Part shown: in pieces, positions 43,495 to 55,047 of the stretch
Position numbering within the stretch: position 1 is the stretch's first letter
Layout: each line of letters opens with the position of its first letter
NCBI GenBank assembly: GCA_008711295.1
Contig: VUYV01000011.1
Span: forward strand, 3,165,029 to 3,229,028
Length of the DNA stretch: 64,000 nucleotides
Reading direction: 5' to 3'
Source: Anarhynchus alexandrinus
Taxonomy: Eukaryota; Chordata; Aves; Charadriiformes; Charadriidae
Position numbers and translations under genes: made by a program
The notes under the pieces: generated by a model
The model's input: only the letters and a program-made list of their open reading frames with translations
The model's database searches: none
What the model was told of the DNA's origin: nothing

Positions 43495-46400
43495 GTACTG
43501 TATGTAGGGCTGGATCCAGAAGCCCCCGCAGTCAGTTGACTTTGGGTTGGGATGTAGGTTTGCTGTTGCTGCTTTTCCTCCTCCATCTTAGACCCAACTC
43601 AGAGCAAAGCACAGGTGTCTGTAAAAAGACACCCATAACTACTTTGGGGTTTTGGTTTTGTGGGGTATGCATGCATTGCCAAGGGTGGAGCGAGGGGGTC
43701 TTTTTTCTTAGGTGCCCTTGGGTGCTAGGGCTCTGCAGCGGTTCCTGGAGCTAAAGCTGTGCCGCACTGCGTGCGGACCTGACTGGCATAGGCAGAAGAA
43801 ATTAGTTTCTCCCATTTTATAATGTCAGGGCTGGGCTGGTCCCATCAACAATGTTTTTCATTTGTTCTTGCATCAAGGTAGCATTGATTCTAGTTGAAGA
43901 GTGCAATTTTTTTTGTGTTTGTTTTTTTTTTAATAAATAAATTTGGTTTAAAGCTTCACACTGGCGTTTTACAGACCTGTTCTTGTCAGCATAAGCCACT
44001 ACTGTCCTGAGTTGAGACTCCTGTTTGTTACTGAATCAAAATAATGGGAATTATGTTGATAATTTGGAAAGAAATGAGAGGTAACTATATTGGCAGGGGA
44101 GGGATAGATAAAAAAGAAAAGGAAAAAGACATTTCTAATAAGGCCATAAATTATTGGGTCTGACACTGCAGGTGCTTTCTCTGTATAGATGGTTTTAATA
44201 CATCACTGCTCTGTGTTAGGATTTTTCATTATTGAGAAGAGTTGAATTTTTCACTCCGTGATACACAGATAATCTGTATCCTGAAGCCAATGATCCACCA
44301 AAGACAGACAAACGCGGGCTCTGTGTTTGTTGTAGTTGAGGTGGTTTGTGTGTCTGGGAGTTTGCATACACTGAGGTTCTGCTGATGGAGCAGGCAAGAG
44401 CGGCTGTTCCAGGCCTGCCTGCAGTGGACCTCCGTGAAACAGCCCTGTGCTAGTGGCACTTCTGGGAAAATGTTGGGTGTAGTGATCTTTCCCTGATGCT
44501 TAGGGTTCTTTAGTTACAATGGTACCTGTCTGTCTTGGTCCCTGCTTGGTGGAGGAGAACAGAGGGGAGGGAGAATCACTTGGCACTGAAGGAGAATTTT
44601 TAAAATATAACAATTAATATTAAAATGAATATTTCAGGCTTCTCCAGATATTCCCATTCAAAGCTGTATTAGTGAACTCTGTATTTAATGTCTGAAATTT
44701 AAGGAACATGGCAGCCTTCTCTGTGCAAACAGTTCTTCTGTGGCTTGAGAGCTTGTTCTTGAACTGCTTCTGGGTCACCAGGGATAGTGGTAATAAATAA
44801 ACAAAATCCCATCATCACCCTTGGGGTTTAGCCCGGAGGGGGGCATCAAATTCTGTTCTGACTCTGGGTCCCCCTGAGCATCCAGTTCCGTTTGTTTCCA
44901 TCCCCTAGAAGCAGGATAGAAGAGAATAGTGCAGTCACTGGAACTTAGCCTGTATCAATTAGTAAACTGAACAAATAAAAAAGGAATTAAAAATAAACCT
45001 TTTTTTTAAAAAATGAAATATTTCAGTGAATAGCTGACTTAACTATTTCCTGTCTTGGATTTTTAGGGGGGCAGGGGGGAGAAGTTATAATTGTTTCCAG
45101 TCTCTAGGAGGAATTTTTCTGCTGCATGCTGAATAGGCTTGCTGAAAAAACTGGCTCATTACTCATGGTGAGTTCAAACCTGGAGTATCGCAAAAGCAAA
45201 CTGCGTGCAGCATTACAATGATTCTTTTGTACTGAGGGTCCAAACTGAGTATTGTGGGGTCAATAGTGCACAGAGTAGGTGCATTTCTGCTGTCTGGCTA
45301 ACTTCATGTTAAATCAGTGCTGTTCCTTTATTGCAGATTTAATTGCAGTCAGCAGTGCTTATTACTCTGCTTGCAATATTTGGGGAGAATCAAGCAGATG
45401 AGCCTCCTCAGTCAAGACTCAATATCAAATTTTGTGTCAGGAGAAGTCTTGCCAGCAGCTTGATTGATTGGTACTTAGACTAAAGTTCAGATGCAGATAA
45501 CTCGCAGTGGGTATTGAAAGCAGCTCGGTTGGCAGTGTACATCTGTAGCTGTTTCCAGAGCTGTTAATTAGCCTGAATTGTCTCTGGAAATGGTGGGTAG
45601 TCTGTTATTGAGAGCCTAAACCTGTTGTCAAATGAAGGCTGAAATCTGTTTGAGCAGTTGTGCTCCCCTCTGTTGGCAGAGCAATTGCACCTTCCTGGAC
45701 TGGAAACCCCTATGGGTTTTGCTGTCCAAAATTTGTATTTGCAGGGGGAGAGAACGATCTAGGCCGGGTCTAAGTGAGGCTTTGCAGTGGGTTTCCCAGG
45801 TGGCTGATGTTCTTCATGTGACCTTGAATATTAGATGCTCTTGTCATTTCTGTGTTGGTGTAGCACTCTGTTTTCTAGTGGTTAGGTGGTGGGAATGCAC
45901 CTGGTGGGAGCTTGGGAGAGTATGTCGGCGACCAGAGATAGAGAAATGTGTGGCTTGTCTTAGTGTGTGTGGTCAAGTTGGTGACTTTTTTTTTTGGTCT
46001 TTTTGTTTGTTTGTTTTCTTTTTAACATGGGAACCATTCTGTCTGTTCTGCTTGTAAAAAGGTCTAGAAATTGGGTGTTGTTTCTGTTGCAGTATATATG
46101 AGAAGGAATAACTGAGAGCTTTTTTTTTTTTTCTTTTTAAGAGAGTTTATGGGCGGGAGTCTGTTTGGTTTGTTTTGGGATGCAAGTTAAGCCAAGAGAG
46201 GAAGAAAATGAGTCTGGGGAAACCCTTTTTTGTGGTAACAACTTTGGGCCGTATTTTCTTGTGGCCTCTGATCCAGCTCCACTGAAGGTAGTGGAGTGAA
46301 TATTGTTCATCGTGCAGATGTTAAAGCTTTTGGCCAAGTATTGTTTCTTTCAGAGCTGACAGGTATTCTGACATTCACAGCATCACTCCTTAACGTACCT

Positions 46401-49400
46401 ATAGCAAATGTGAGCTAGAGACAGAAATAGCAACTGCAGCCTCATGTGTTGTCCAGTTTTTGTTTAATGAACTCGAGATGGTGACCAGTTGGATAAAACT
46501 GTTTGTACAGTGAACAGCTCCTGTGAGGGTCCAGATGTGCTTGGGTGTCTGAGATGCTTTCCTAGAAAAGGAAATCACGTGCATGATAGAACATTTTGCC
46601 TTCTCAGTCATCCCAGTAAAATTGAAACCCAGAAAAACTACAGTTTTTGCACTTAACAGTATCTTTTGCCATTGATGGCAAGAGTTACTGTTAATGAGGG
46701 GTCAGGTGCCCCAATCTGTCTGAAATGGCACAAAACCGAAGACCTTTTTGTGACTGGTCCCTGAGTCTGCATGTAAACATGGTAGATTTGATGCAGATTG
46801 GAGTACTAGTGAACAAAGATGAATAACTTTTCTATGGGCCGACGCAAAAGATGCATTATCGGTGGGGAAAACATAGCTCTCCTTTTTGCCAAGTGACCCT
46901 GTAGAAATGTCCCTCAAGCTTTAGCACAGATCACCTGGGGACCTGTGATGATTTAGCTGATACATACGGTACTGTGGGCCTGGTTCTGTGACTGGGACAG
47001 TAGAAGTGCGTCTCTGTCCCAGTGAAAATTAATGAAATGATCATAGCACAATGTTTTCATTGCTCTGGATTTGTCAGTGGTGGGGGGAGACAGTTGTGCA
47101 AAACATTGTTTTCCCCCTAATCTAGACTTGCAGACTTTACTTGACTTCAGTGCCCAGTCCAGAACTGGTTTCAGAGCGGTCCTTGTGGCTCTATCGTAGG
47201 CCAAGTGCAGTAAATGGGAGTTTGAATATGACCAGATCAGCCTCTGTCTGCTCATGTCACAGGCATGGGTGACTGGGTCAGGGTTTTGCTGTCCTGTGTG
47301 GCACAGGGGCTGTACCCGGGGGGGCTGCCCTCTTCTCTGTGACTGCTGAACAGCCACGTGCCATGCCCAAGTGCTTGCTTGGAGAACTGCAAAACAATGT
47401 AAAGCAATTGAGGTTTGGGGGTTTTCCCTAAAGCAGTACATTCTGAAGCAGTGAAGTAAAAACAAGTGTTTGTTTGGGGGGCTGGAGGGGTGTTTAATCA
47501 TGTTTGTGCCTGTAAAGGTAAAGACTCTGCATGGGTCACTCAGTGGGGAGAGAGAAACACAAACTGTCTCGGGCAACTGTGCATGTGAAGATGCAGAGCA
47601 AAAACTTCAGATTGCTGTGCCTAAAAGTAGACCTCAGCATTTCTCTTCAGACATTTATTAGAGCTGGTATTATCCTGGAATTGAACAGCATTTAATAATG
47701 GTTAATTAAGACTGCTCAAAAACTCCTGGAGGAAAAGAAAATACAAATTGGGTTCTGGATGCTTGTAGAGGAGGAAGTTGCAATAAATATAAAATATTGC
47801 CAGGTGCTTTATAAACTTAATTTTTTTTTCCTTAGGTTTGTCACAGATCCTTGTGACTGTATCCTGGCCCACACTAGTGCTGTGGCACAGCAACTGGGTG
47901 TAGACACCTCTGCAAAAATTCATAGCCGTGCATCTGTGATGGGCATGTGTGTGTGGGAAAAGGTGGCCCTAAAAAGAGTCTGGAGCAAATTATGCTCAAT
48001 AAGAGCTCCTGATTTGCATGTTCCAGATATGCTGAAGTAACTCACATTTAGGCACCTTCAGCTCCTTCCAGGTGCCTGCCATCACACAGCCTGACAGCAT
48101 GCAGGTGCTGCAGTCTGCTGGGCTTTGGAGGGTGGAATGTGCTAGTGGAAGGGGAAATTCAGGATGCACACTGTCGCTGCCCTTCCCGTTCTTTGGCCAT
48201 GCCCGAAGTCAGAGCTCTGCTGGGCCAAAGCAGGATCAGGCCCTCGGCACAGTGTTTGCCCTGTCCCACGGGGCTGAGCTCAGCTCTGCCAAGCGCTTTG
48301 AGTGATGTTTGCCAGCGCTGTACACTGCTGCACAGTGATGACGCTCTCCTGCTCCTGTCTGTGTGGGCAGGACCAGGGGAGGTTGTTGAGGGACTGCCAG
48401 AGTTTGAGGGCTGTTTTCTCAGAGTTATTACAAATTCTTGCAATGTGAACTTCTAATGTTTTCAAAGACTCAGGCAGAAAGGACTTGCTAAACAGACTGT
48501 ACCTGTCATCTCCCAGTTCTTTGATTGCTTGGACCAAAGGTGGTGCTAAATCTGATCTTTGTCTGTAATATTTATATTTTGTTGGACTTTTTTTTAAGTG
48601 TTTGATAAAACAGATGCAGTGTCCTTCTTACATGAGAAATTTAGTCCCAGCTTGGGATATGGCAAAACTTACTGGACATTTAGTGTCCAGAATTGTTGCT
48701 TGTTAACATTTGAGCAGGCTTGCAGTGTTCTGGGGGGAGATGGGAAAAGGGTACTCTATCTTCAAATGCTTGCAGACTGTAAGAATTGACTTGTGATTTT
48801 TTTTGTTTGTTTGTATTTTGTTTACATTGCCTCTTATGCCCTAAGGAAAAATAAATTTTTGACCTTTTTAATTGTGATCCAGTTGGTTTATTTTGTTTTG
48901 TTTTTTTTCAATTTTTTCAGTACTGTTTTAATTCCACTTGGGTTTGTCAAACCACTGAATTTAGCTTTCACAGAACAATTTTTGATTTATGTGTACAGGC
49001 AATTGCAAATTTTGTTTTGGGTTTAAATGGATAAAGGAGCTTCTCTTGTCCCCTGGCCCTGAGCTGTTACTGTATGCTGTATTTTTGTCTCTTTTTCTAA
49101 TCCACAGAGTTTTATGGACTGCTCATCGTTGTGCTCAAACATGAAGACCTGTTGTCTGTGTTGAGCAAGGTCTTGAGGTCTAAAATAATCTGTTAGGATG
49201 TTTTATGGAGAGGGATGTGGCATCAGATCCAAAATAAGAAAAGCATCCTTTTACATGAGTGGCCCTTTGGTTCTATGATGAAGGTGTTGCTCTGCAAGTT
49301 GGGATGAGCCCTTAACTCCCCTGTGTGCAGGCTGCAGAGCAGGCTGTGCTTGAACATGGGGCATTAAGGTCTGATCTTGCAAGGTTGCTGGGTCCTGCTG

Positions 49401-49858
49401 ACTCCTCTTCTCCAACTTTGAAGGTGGGAGTCCCCAAATAGCTCAACAAGTAGAAGTTCTTTGCTGTGTGAAACAGCAGATAGATAAAACTGAAGAGTTT
49501 CTCCTAATTGATCCTCGTTCCTTATGTGGGACATCTCTTGGGCATGGAGAGAGCAGTGGATTAGGGGATATAATGGGGCAGTGGGTTGTAATAGGGGATG
49601 TAACAGTAAAGAGGAGACAAGGTTGTATTCTACCACTTCAGCCCCCAACTTTGCTATAGGAGCCTTTTATGAAGTGTTGTCCTCTTCCTCATTGTCTATT
49701 ACAGTTTGCAAATCTGTAGGTGAAAGGGGTCATGCCTAGTGCTTGGCTTCCACCTTGGAAAGCAGGACTGCAGAGGGGCACTGGCTCTCCCCAACTTTTT
49801 GTTCCTGCAGCAGAGAATGACCTTGCATGAGTGCATCCCTCATTTTAGCAAGAGGCTA

Positions 49859-49893
49859 TGTCTTCGCTCTGTGATCTGGCATTTCACAAACAT
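49859..49893. repeat. 35-bp direct repeat, left copy flanking a CR1
   Basis: It starts TGTCTTCGCTCTGTGATCTG, ends ACAAACAT, and recurs exactly at 50052-50086 on the other side of the CR1 fragment. Confidence 0.95.
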
Positions 49894-50050
49894 AGAATCA
49901 TAGAATCATAGAATGGTTTAGGTTGGAAAGGACCTTGAAGATCATCGAGTTCCAACCCCCCTGCCATAGACAGGGACACCTCCCACTAGACCAGGTTGCC
50001 CAAGGCCACGTCCAGCCTGGCCTTGAACACCTCCAGGGATGGGGCCTCAA
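49894..50050 (-). mobile_element. CR1 LINE, 3'-terminal fragment (about 157 bp)
   Basis: The reverse complement ends in ATTCTATGATTCT repeats. Its inner sequence carries the hallmarks of the avian CR1 3' region (AAGGTCCTTTCCAACCTAAA, and GTTGGAACTCGATGATC on the minus strand). It is severely 5'-truncated, as most CR1 copies are. It looks close to typical avian CR1 sequence, so insertion was probably recent. The body stops at base 50050, directly before an undetermined base and a copy of the left flank. Confidence 0.93.
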
Positions 50051-50051
50051 N
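50051..50051. other. Undetermined base (N)
   Basis: Single N at the junction between the CR1 fragment and the repeated flank. It probably marks an unresolved assembly join. Confidence 0.95.
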
Positions 50052-50086
50052 TGTCTTCGCTCTGTGATCTGGCATTTCACAAACAT
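50052..50086. repeat. 35-bp direct repeat, right copy flanking a CR1
   Basis: Exact copy of 49859-49893. It is either a target-site duplication of unusual length for CR1 or an assembly duplication. Confidence 0.95.
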
Positions 50087-50579
50087 CCTGCAGAGAAACA
50101 AGTTGCATCCAGGCCCTGAGATGAGCCAGCTTTCAGCAGAGGCACAGTGTTTGCAATCAGCACCCATGAGATGTTCCTGTGTTGTGGCACATAGGCAAGT
50201 GATGCAGGAGGAGTCCTGCTTGGGCACCCCAGCCCTCTGAAGGAGGCCAGGAATTAGATCTGAGGCAGCACATAGTTCTCGGCATTTTAAGGCACAAATT
50301 TAGTGACAAGTGTGCCTGGGAACTGTGCCCCTCTTCCCCGGTGTGTAGAATGAGCCAGCCAGTTTAGGGTTGAAAGGGCTTCTCTGGACCAGTGCAATCA
50401 CCATATACTAATGTATCCCCGTGTATATTGTAAACCACTGTTAATTGCTCCCTTCATTCCTCATTTTTCTCTTGAGAGCCACCACCAGAGTTTTGCTGCA
50501 CTCAGACTGAATTTCTGTGGTCCTACTTATGTGTATTTGTAGTATTTGTGAAGAGGAGTAAAATCAACCTTAGGAGAAG

Positions 50580-50870
50580 GGTGGGGGGGGAACCGTTGGA
50601 GGCTGTGTGCCGTGCTGGGTACGGAGCACCAGGTGGCGATGCTGGACCAACTCTGCGGCTCCTGGACCACTTTCGGAGCATCCTCCTTCCCTCCCTCCAA
50701 CTCCTCCTCGCCGCCCCCCCCACACCCCACACCCCGGTCCGCTGCACCGGATGCGGCCGGGGGAGCCTGGGGATGGCCCGGCCTGAAGCAGCGGGAGTGA
50801 AGTTTCAGATCTGGTTTGGATTTGGTGAGCTGGTGGTGATGGCCTGGGGAGGGGGGTGGGGCGGGGTGAC
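50580..50870. promoter_or_regulatory. GC-rich block with CTCF-like site, GC box and G-quadruplex motif
   Basis: This block is much richer in G+C and CpG than its surroundings. GCACCAGGTGGCGATG at 50626-50641 matches the CTCF core consensus at about 14 of 16 positions. CCGCCCCCCCC lies near 50710. GGGGCGGGG, a GC box for SP-type factors, lies at 50858-50866 inside the quadruplex motif 50846-50866. A splice-donor-like GATTTGGTGAGC follows at about 50820-50830, so the block could be a promoter with first exon of an unrecognised transcript, or an insulator between the convergent genes. No protein family was recognised in the frames here. Confidence 0.4.
50846..50866 (+). other. G-quadruplex motif (G4-A-G6-T-G4-C-G4)
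   Basis: Four runs of four or more G are separated by single-base loops, the most stable class of intramolecular G-quadruplex. The last two runs also make a GC box. Confidence 0.7.
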
Positions 50871-52299
50871 TTCAGCGATGCTCAGCAGAGGGGGGTGCAG
50901 AGCTCACTGGGGCTATTGGGTATGGCAGCTGCAGGAGGGAAAGAACAGGCTGGGGCTGTCGAGGGGGAAGCATGGGGGTACCTGCCCTGGTCCCTCTTGC
51001 TGATGCCAGGGGAAGGGGAGGGGTCTGAGTTTGTCCTACAGTGTTAGCACTTCACTTGTCCTAATGTGTGGCAGTGCTTGGGCTCAGCACATCTGGCAGG
51101 CTGTGTTGTGCAGCTCTTCTCCTTGCTCCTGAGGGGATGAGGAGGCTTCCCATGGCTGGGCTGTGGCCAGAGGGGGCTTTCCAGACCCACTAGAGGTCCT
51201 CCTGTCCCTGGGAAAGCAGGAGCTGGGCACAGCTCTTGGAGTGCAGCATAGGGGTGTGCAGACTTGCCTTGTCCCAACAGCTAGGAGTTCCTCAGGGGGG
51301 TGGTGGAGAAAGCTGGGTTGCAGCAGTGGTTTTGCTTTACCCAGCCTGGAAAGTTTCAGGCCACTGGGGAGCTGTTAGAGTGGAATAGCTTCAGCTGGAG
51401 AGGCTGAGGACACCTCTCCTGGGATGTCCCTGTACCTTGGCAGATGGAGCACCCACACTAAGGGAGAAGATGCCAACTCAGATATGTCCTATGACGAGAG
51501 AGTGATCCAGCCAGTATCTCATCTGCTGAATAGTTGAAAAAAAAAGGATGGAGAGGAAATCTCACATAGCTGTCTTGTAGGTGTGCTCCTGAGCAGAGCC
51601 CTGCAGCAGAGGAGCTACTAGATTTTGGAGGAGCTAGCATCGCTCTGGAGAATCCAAAGCCCCTTTGAGTCCCTGTATCCCTTGCTATGTGCTGAGGAAG
51701 CACCTGCACCTTGCCTCAGCCAGACCACGGCTTGTCAGTGGGCCTTCTCAACATGTTGCTCAGTTCAGGGCTGGGATCATCCTGTCAGGTGTTGGATTGT
51801 CATGTCACTACAAAGCTGGGGTGGGGGCACCTGGCTCTATTGCTACTGCTCTGCCTGATCCTCTGCCTCTTACCTGGCCCCTACCAGGTCCTGGGTTTCC
51901 TCGCAGTGAGCTTTCTCTGTCTTGCGCTGGTGAAACCTTTTTTGGTGGTGACAGGCACTCATGAGAGACTGCAAACAAGGCAACAAGAGGAAAGAAGCTG
52001 TGGCTTGTCTCTGGGCAGGGTGTGAAGAAGCTCAGGACTGTGGGCCTTAAGCTGCAGGAACATGGTTAGTTCTCCCTTTTACTCCTGTTGCTTCTTTTAT
52101 TCCTTACGGTGTGTGTGGTATCCATCAGGGGGGCTATTCGTTATCCAGCTGCCACTACCCCCTCATCTGCACGCACTGAAGGAAAGCCTGGGCTCTCCAG
52201 CCAGCTCCCCCCAAGGAAGAAGCTCTTGTGCCACTGTTGCTCTTACCTCAGCCTCTCACCACTGCACCGCTCATAGTCTTTTGCCATACTTCTGGAAAT

Positions 52300-52351
52300 G
52301 GTAAACACACAGTCATCCATGCTGCTGCAGGATACCTAAATCAACTTTATT
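52300..52351 (-). terminator. NEURL1: Probable poly(A) signal and 3' end of NEURL1
   Basis: The minus strand has AATAAA at 52346-52351. It is followed 30-45 bases on by a GT-rich downstream element (TGACTGTGTGTTTACC, at about 52300-52315 on the + strand). Cleavage would fall near 52320-52335. An alternative AATAAA on the minus strand lies at 53893-53898. Confidence 0.6.
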
Positions 52352-55047
52352 CACAATCACAGTTATCCAATTTTTCACAATGAGTTATTCTTCTCTTTAA
52401 ACAGAACACAAAACATCTTAAAGTAAAGCAATGAAATGCAAATGACACAAGAACACGGAGGTACGTGGGAACCTACACCAGTCAAACAAAACAAAAGGTT
52501 AGGATTGTTGTTACTGCTTTTGCTGTGTTTTTTTTCTCCCTGGAGAGAGCCTTGCTCTCCTCCCTGCTCACAACTGGAGGCCAGCTGATGCTGGGAGCAG
52601 GACTTAACCCCAATTTTTAAGCTTGGATGCTGGGGGATGCTTTCAGCTTCTGCTAACTCCTAGAGTTTGGTCCACAGTAAAACAAACACAGTTATATATT
52701 AAAACACTCTGAATTTGAAAGGTGAGAGGGAAATTCACACTACTGCACTGGTACTCATGGATGGAGTTTCTTGAAAAATAAAATATACCCCTTGGCTTGC
52801 CCTGTGTGGAGGGGAACCAGTCCCACTGGCATGGTGAAGGCTCGGGAGGCTGCTTATTGCACGTTTCCCCACATCCACTGAACCTTAGGTTCCTTCTTTC
52901 TGAAATCTTTGCACTGGAGTTTGTGTAACTACTGAGACAGGCTCCCTGTGTCTGCCGGTCGCAGCTCTGTCCTCGGGCAAGCTGGAGGCTGGCTGCGTGC
53001 CTGCTGACTGGCTGTGCTGCTGGCATGGCTGCTGTGACCCCCCCTGGCTTGTGCCAACCTGGCCTCCTCCCACACCTCAGTGAGGGTGTCCAGGCACAGG
53101 AGCCACGGCTCTTTGGGGCTTTCGACAGCCAGCCTGGAGTGCAGGGCAGGGCTGGGTTAGGGGTGTATGTGAGAGGTATGCAAAGAAATAACATAAATCC
53201 CTGTAACCAGAATATCAGCATTCAAGTTAGTTACCGCCCGCCGTGGCGGGCTGGGGGTGGCTGCAGACCCCCGTAGTGGGCTGCAGTGATGGCGGTGCCT
53301 TTAGAGAAAGGCTCTACAATGCATTCTCCAGCGAGTAGCCTCTTTTTTTTATTTCCTCGAGAGAACAGGGTGAGGACATGTTTTCCAGGTGCTCTTGGGA
53401 GCATCCTCTGTGAGTGCTTCTTCACCCACCTGCTGCCTGGGGGGGTACGATGGCCCCCTACAGCAAGCGGCTATTAAATGCTTTTATCCCTATGCCATGC
53501 TGTTCCCCCATGTCCTATCAGTGGCCATATGCTGGGGCACAGGAAAAGGCTCAGCAGGAGGGGTGCAAACCCCATGGCCTTCCCTGACCTGGCCTGGTGG
53601 GCAACATGGCAAATGCTGCTGCTGCTGCACCCCAGTCCTGATCACCCCGCAGGGCCCAGACATCCTCTGTTCCTCCCACATGGCCCTGGAAGGCAGCAGG
53701 ATGGGGCCGGAGGGGAGACCGGCAGCTCCGGCCACCATGGAGTCACCCTGCCTGGGCCCAAGGGACAGCAGCCCTGGGCCCGGCTGGTGGCCATGGCAGA
53801 GCAGCAGTTGTCACAGCAACCATGGAGGCTGCCATTGCAGGTGCCCCCCATGGGGACAGCGGGGTTCCCAACTGGGACAGGAGGGAAGGGGATTTATTTC
53901 AATAAACCAAAGCAAACCAAACCCCTCAAGCTATTTTTTTCCTTTCCTCTCTTCCTAACAGGTAAGGACAGCCATGTCCTGCCAGCGGGCTGGCTGTGAA
54001 GGGCTGAGTACCACCTGGCTGGTTTTGTCTTAAAGCACAGTGATAAAGTTACCAGTAAATGAAACCCGCAGACATGTGGGCTTATACATTCTTCCCCAGT
54101 GGGGTTGGGGTTTTTGTTTCTTTCTTTCTTTTATTTTCACCTTCACAAGTGCTGTCTGGATGGTAGGGAAAAGAAAGGCGAGGGAGACACATCTCCCTCT
54201 CCCGCAGGCCCACGGGGGCAGAGATGGCACCGAATCCCTCGTGCTGCGTGGAGACCATTCAGCACAAGCCATAGCAAATGGGTGGTGGTAGGGTTGGAGA
54301 GCCGCTCGTCATGCAACAGGATGGCAACAGGAGGTGGCTGGACGCTGCTGGGAGGGAGCAAGGCCAGTGCCAGTGTTGGCTGCCAAATCTGCCATGAATG
54401 CTTCCACTGGGGGACAGTCCTCAAGGGGCTGCCATGGGGCTCCTCTTCTGCCTGCAGACATGGGGTGGGTTTTTGCTTCACAAGTCCTGTGTCCTTTTCT
54501 GCACTGGCCCCGGCCTTTCTGCCGTGGATGCACTCACTGCACCTCGCTTGCTGGGTCAAAGCTTGCCTCTCTCCGTCCTTTCTAAGGGGCTTCCTACAGT
54601 CAGGCTGGTTGTACATGGAAACATGTTGCTTGTTTCTCCTCTTCTGCTCAGCTGTCCTCTGCATGTGGGGTGTCTCTTGAAGGACATGTGTAGCACTGAA
54701 CCTTTTACTGCCCCTGCTAAACATTGGAGACTCCCCTCTGCTATGCATGGTGTAGAAAAGGGATGATTGCACCAGCTGGTTTTTTTTGAGATAAAGTTTA
54801 AAATCCACAAGGGAGAGTAGTCCCTCACAACTTCCCTGACACGCTGGAGTTCAGCCCCAGGGCTTGCTTGGAGGATAGAAGAGCAGCGTCTAAGCTTGTC
54901 TCATCCGTTGTCCATTGAAGAGGGGATCAGGGTGGTGGTGGGTGATGGTTTTTGAATCTCCTGGATGATGAATAGAGCCCAAGACCTGTGTTGTTTCACA
55001 GCCTCCTCCCCACCTGCCCAGTCCCCACCACAGCATCTGTTGCTGCT
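52325..55047 (-). other. NEURL1: NEURL1 3'UTR
   Basis: About 2.7 kb between the TAG stop and the distal poly(A) signal. It is GC-rich, which gives several long chance frames on both strands (for example 54143-54808 minus, 53389-53999 plus); none has a domain. It includes two adjacent predicted hairpins at 53236-53272 and an internal AATAAA at 53893-53898 that could give a shorter mRNA. Confidence 0.6.

Larger units (their letters stand above)
36844..43515 (+). other. SH3PXD2A: SH3PXD2A 3'UTR (long)
   Basis: About 6.7 kb runs from the TAA to the poly(A) signal at 43489-43494. A long 3'UTR is known for mammalian SH3PXD2A. The region holds no credible reading frame. The 188-codon frame at 36895-37461 starts just after the stop, in the same transcript, and has no recognisable domain. 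AT-rich stretches at 39080-39440 and 41440-41720, with several ATTTA pentamers, are candidates for post-transcriptional control. A possible proximal signal AATAAA lies at 41817-41822, and tandem AATAAA at 44792-44801 would extend the UTR further. The boundary is therefore inferred. Confidence 0.65.
43516..52319. other. Intergenic region between the SH3PXD2A and NEURL1 3' ends
   Basis: About 8.8 kb separates the two convergent genes. No coding gene is recognised: the longer frames (46953-47576 minus, 45632-46057 plus) lack domains and codon-like structure. It contains homopolymer T runs (near 46120-46132), a truncated CR1 at 49894-50050 inside a duplicated 35-bp flank, and a GC-rich block at 50580-50870 with motifs listed separately. 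Tandem AATAAA at 44792-44801 could be an alternative end of SH3PXD2A. Confidence 0.6.

Noticed and set aside
46953..47576. 207-codon minus-strand frame in the intergenic region
   Set aside because: No domain, signal sequence or sequence family was recognised, and no splice or promoter context was seen. It is likely a chance frame.
50548..51003. 151-codon + strand frame in the GC-rich block
   Set aside because: The frame exists because of low stop-codon density in GC-rich DNA. The Gly/Trp-rich C-terminal half is translated G-quadruplex. Not called as a gene, though the block itself is reported as possibly regulatory.
53389..53999. Overlapping 189- and 173-codon + strand frames
   Set aside because: Two different frames overlap over the same GC-rich 3'UTR sequence of the opposite-strand gene, which is the pattern expected from composition rather than coding.
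54143..54808. 221-codon minus-strand frame in the NEURL1 3'UTR
   Set aside because: It is in the same transcript, downstream of the NEURL1 stop, in GC-rich sequence where stop codons are rare. It overlaps an equally long frame on the other strand and has no domain.
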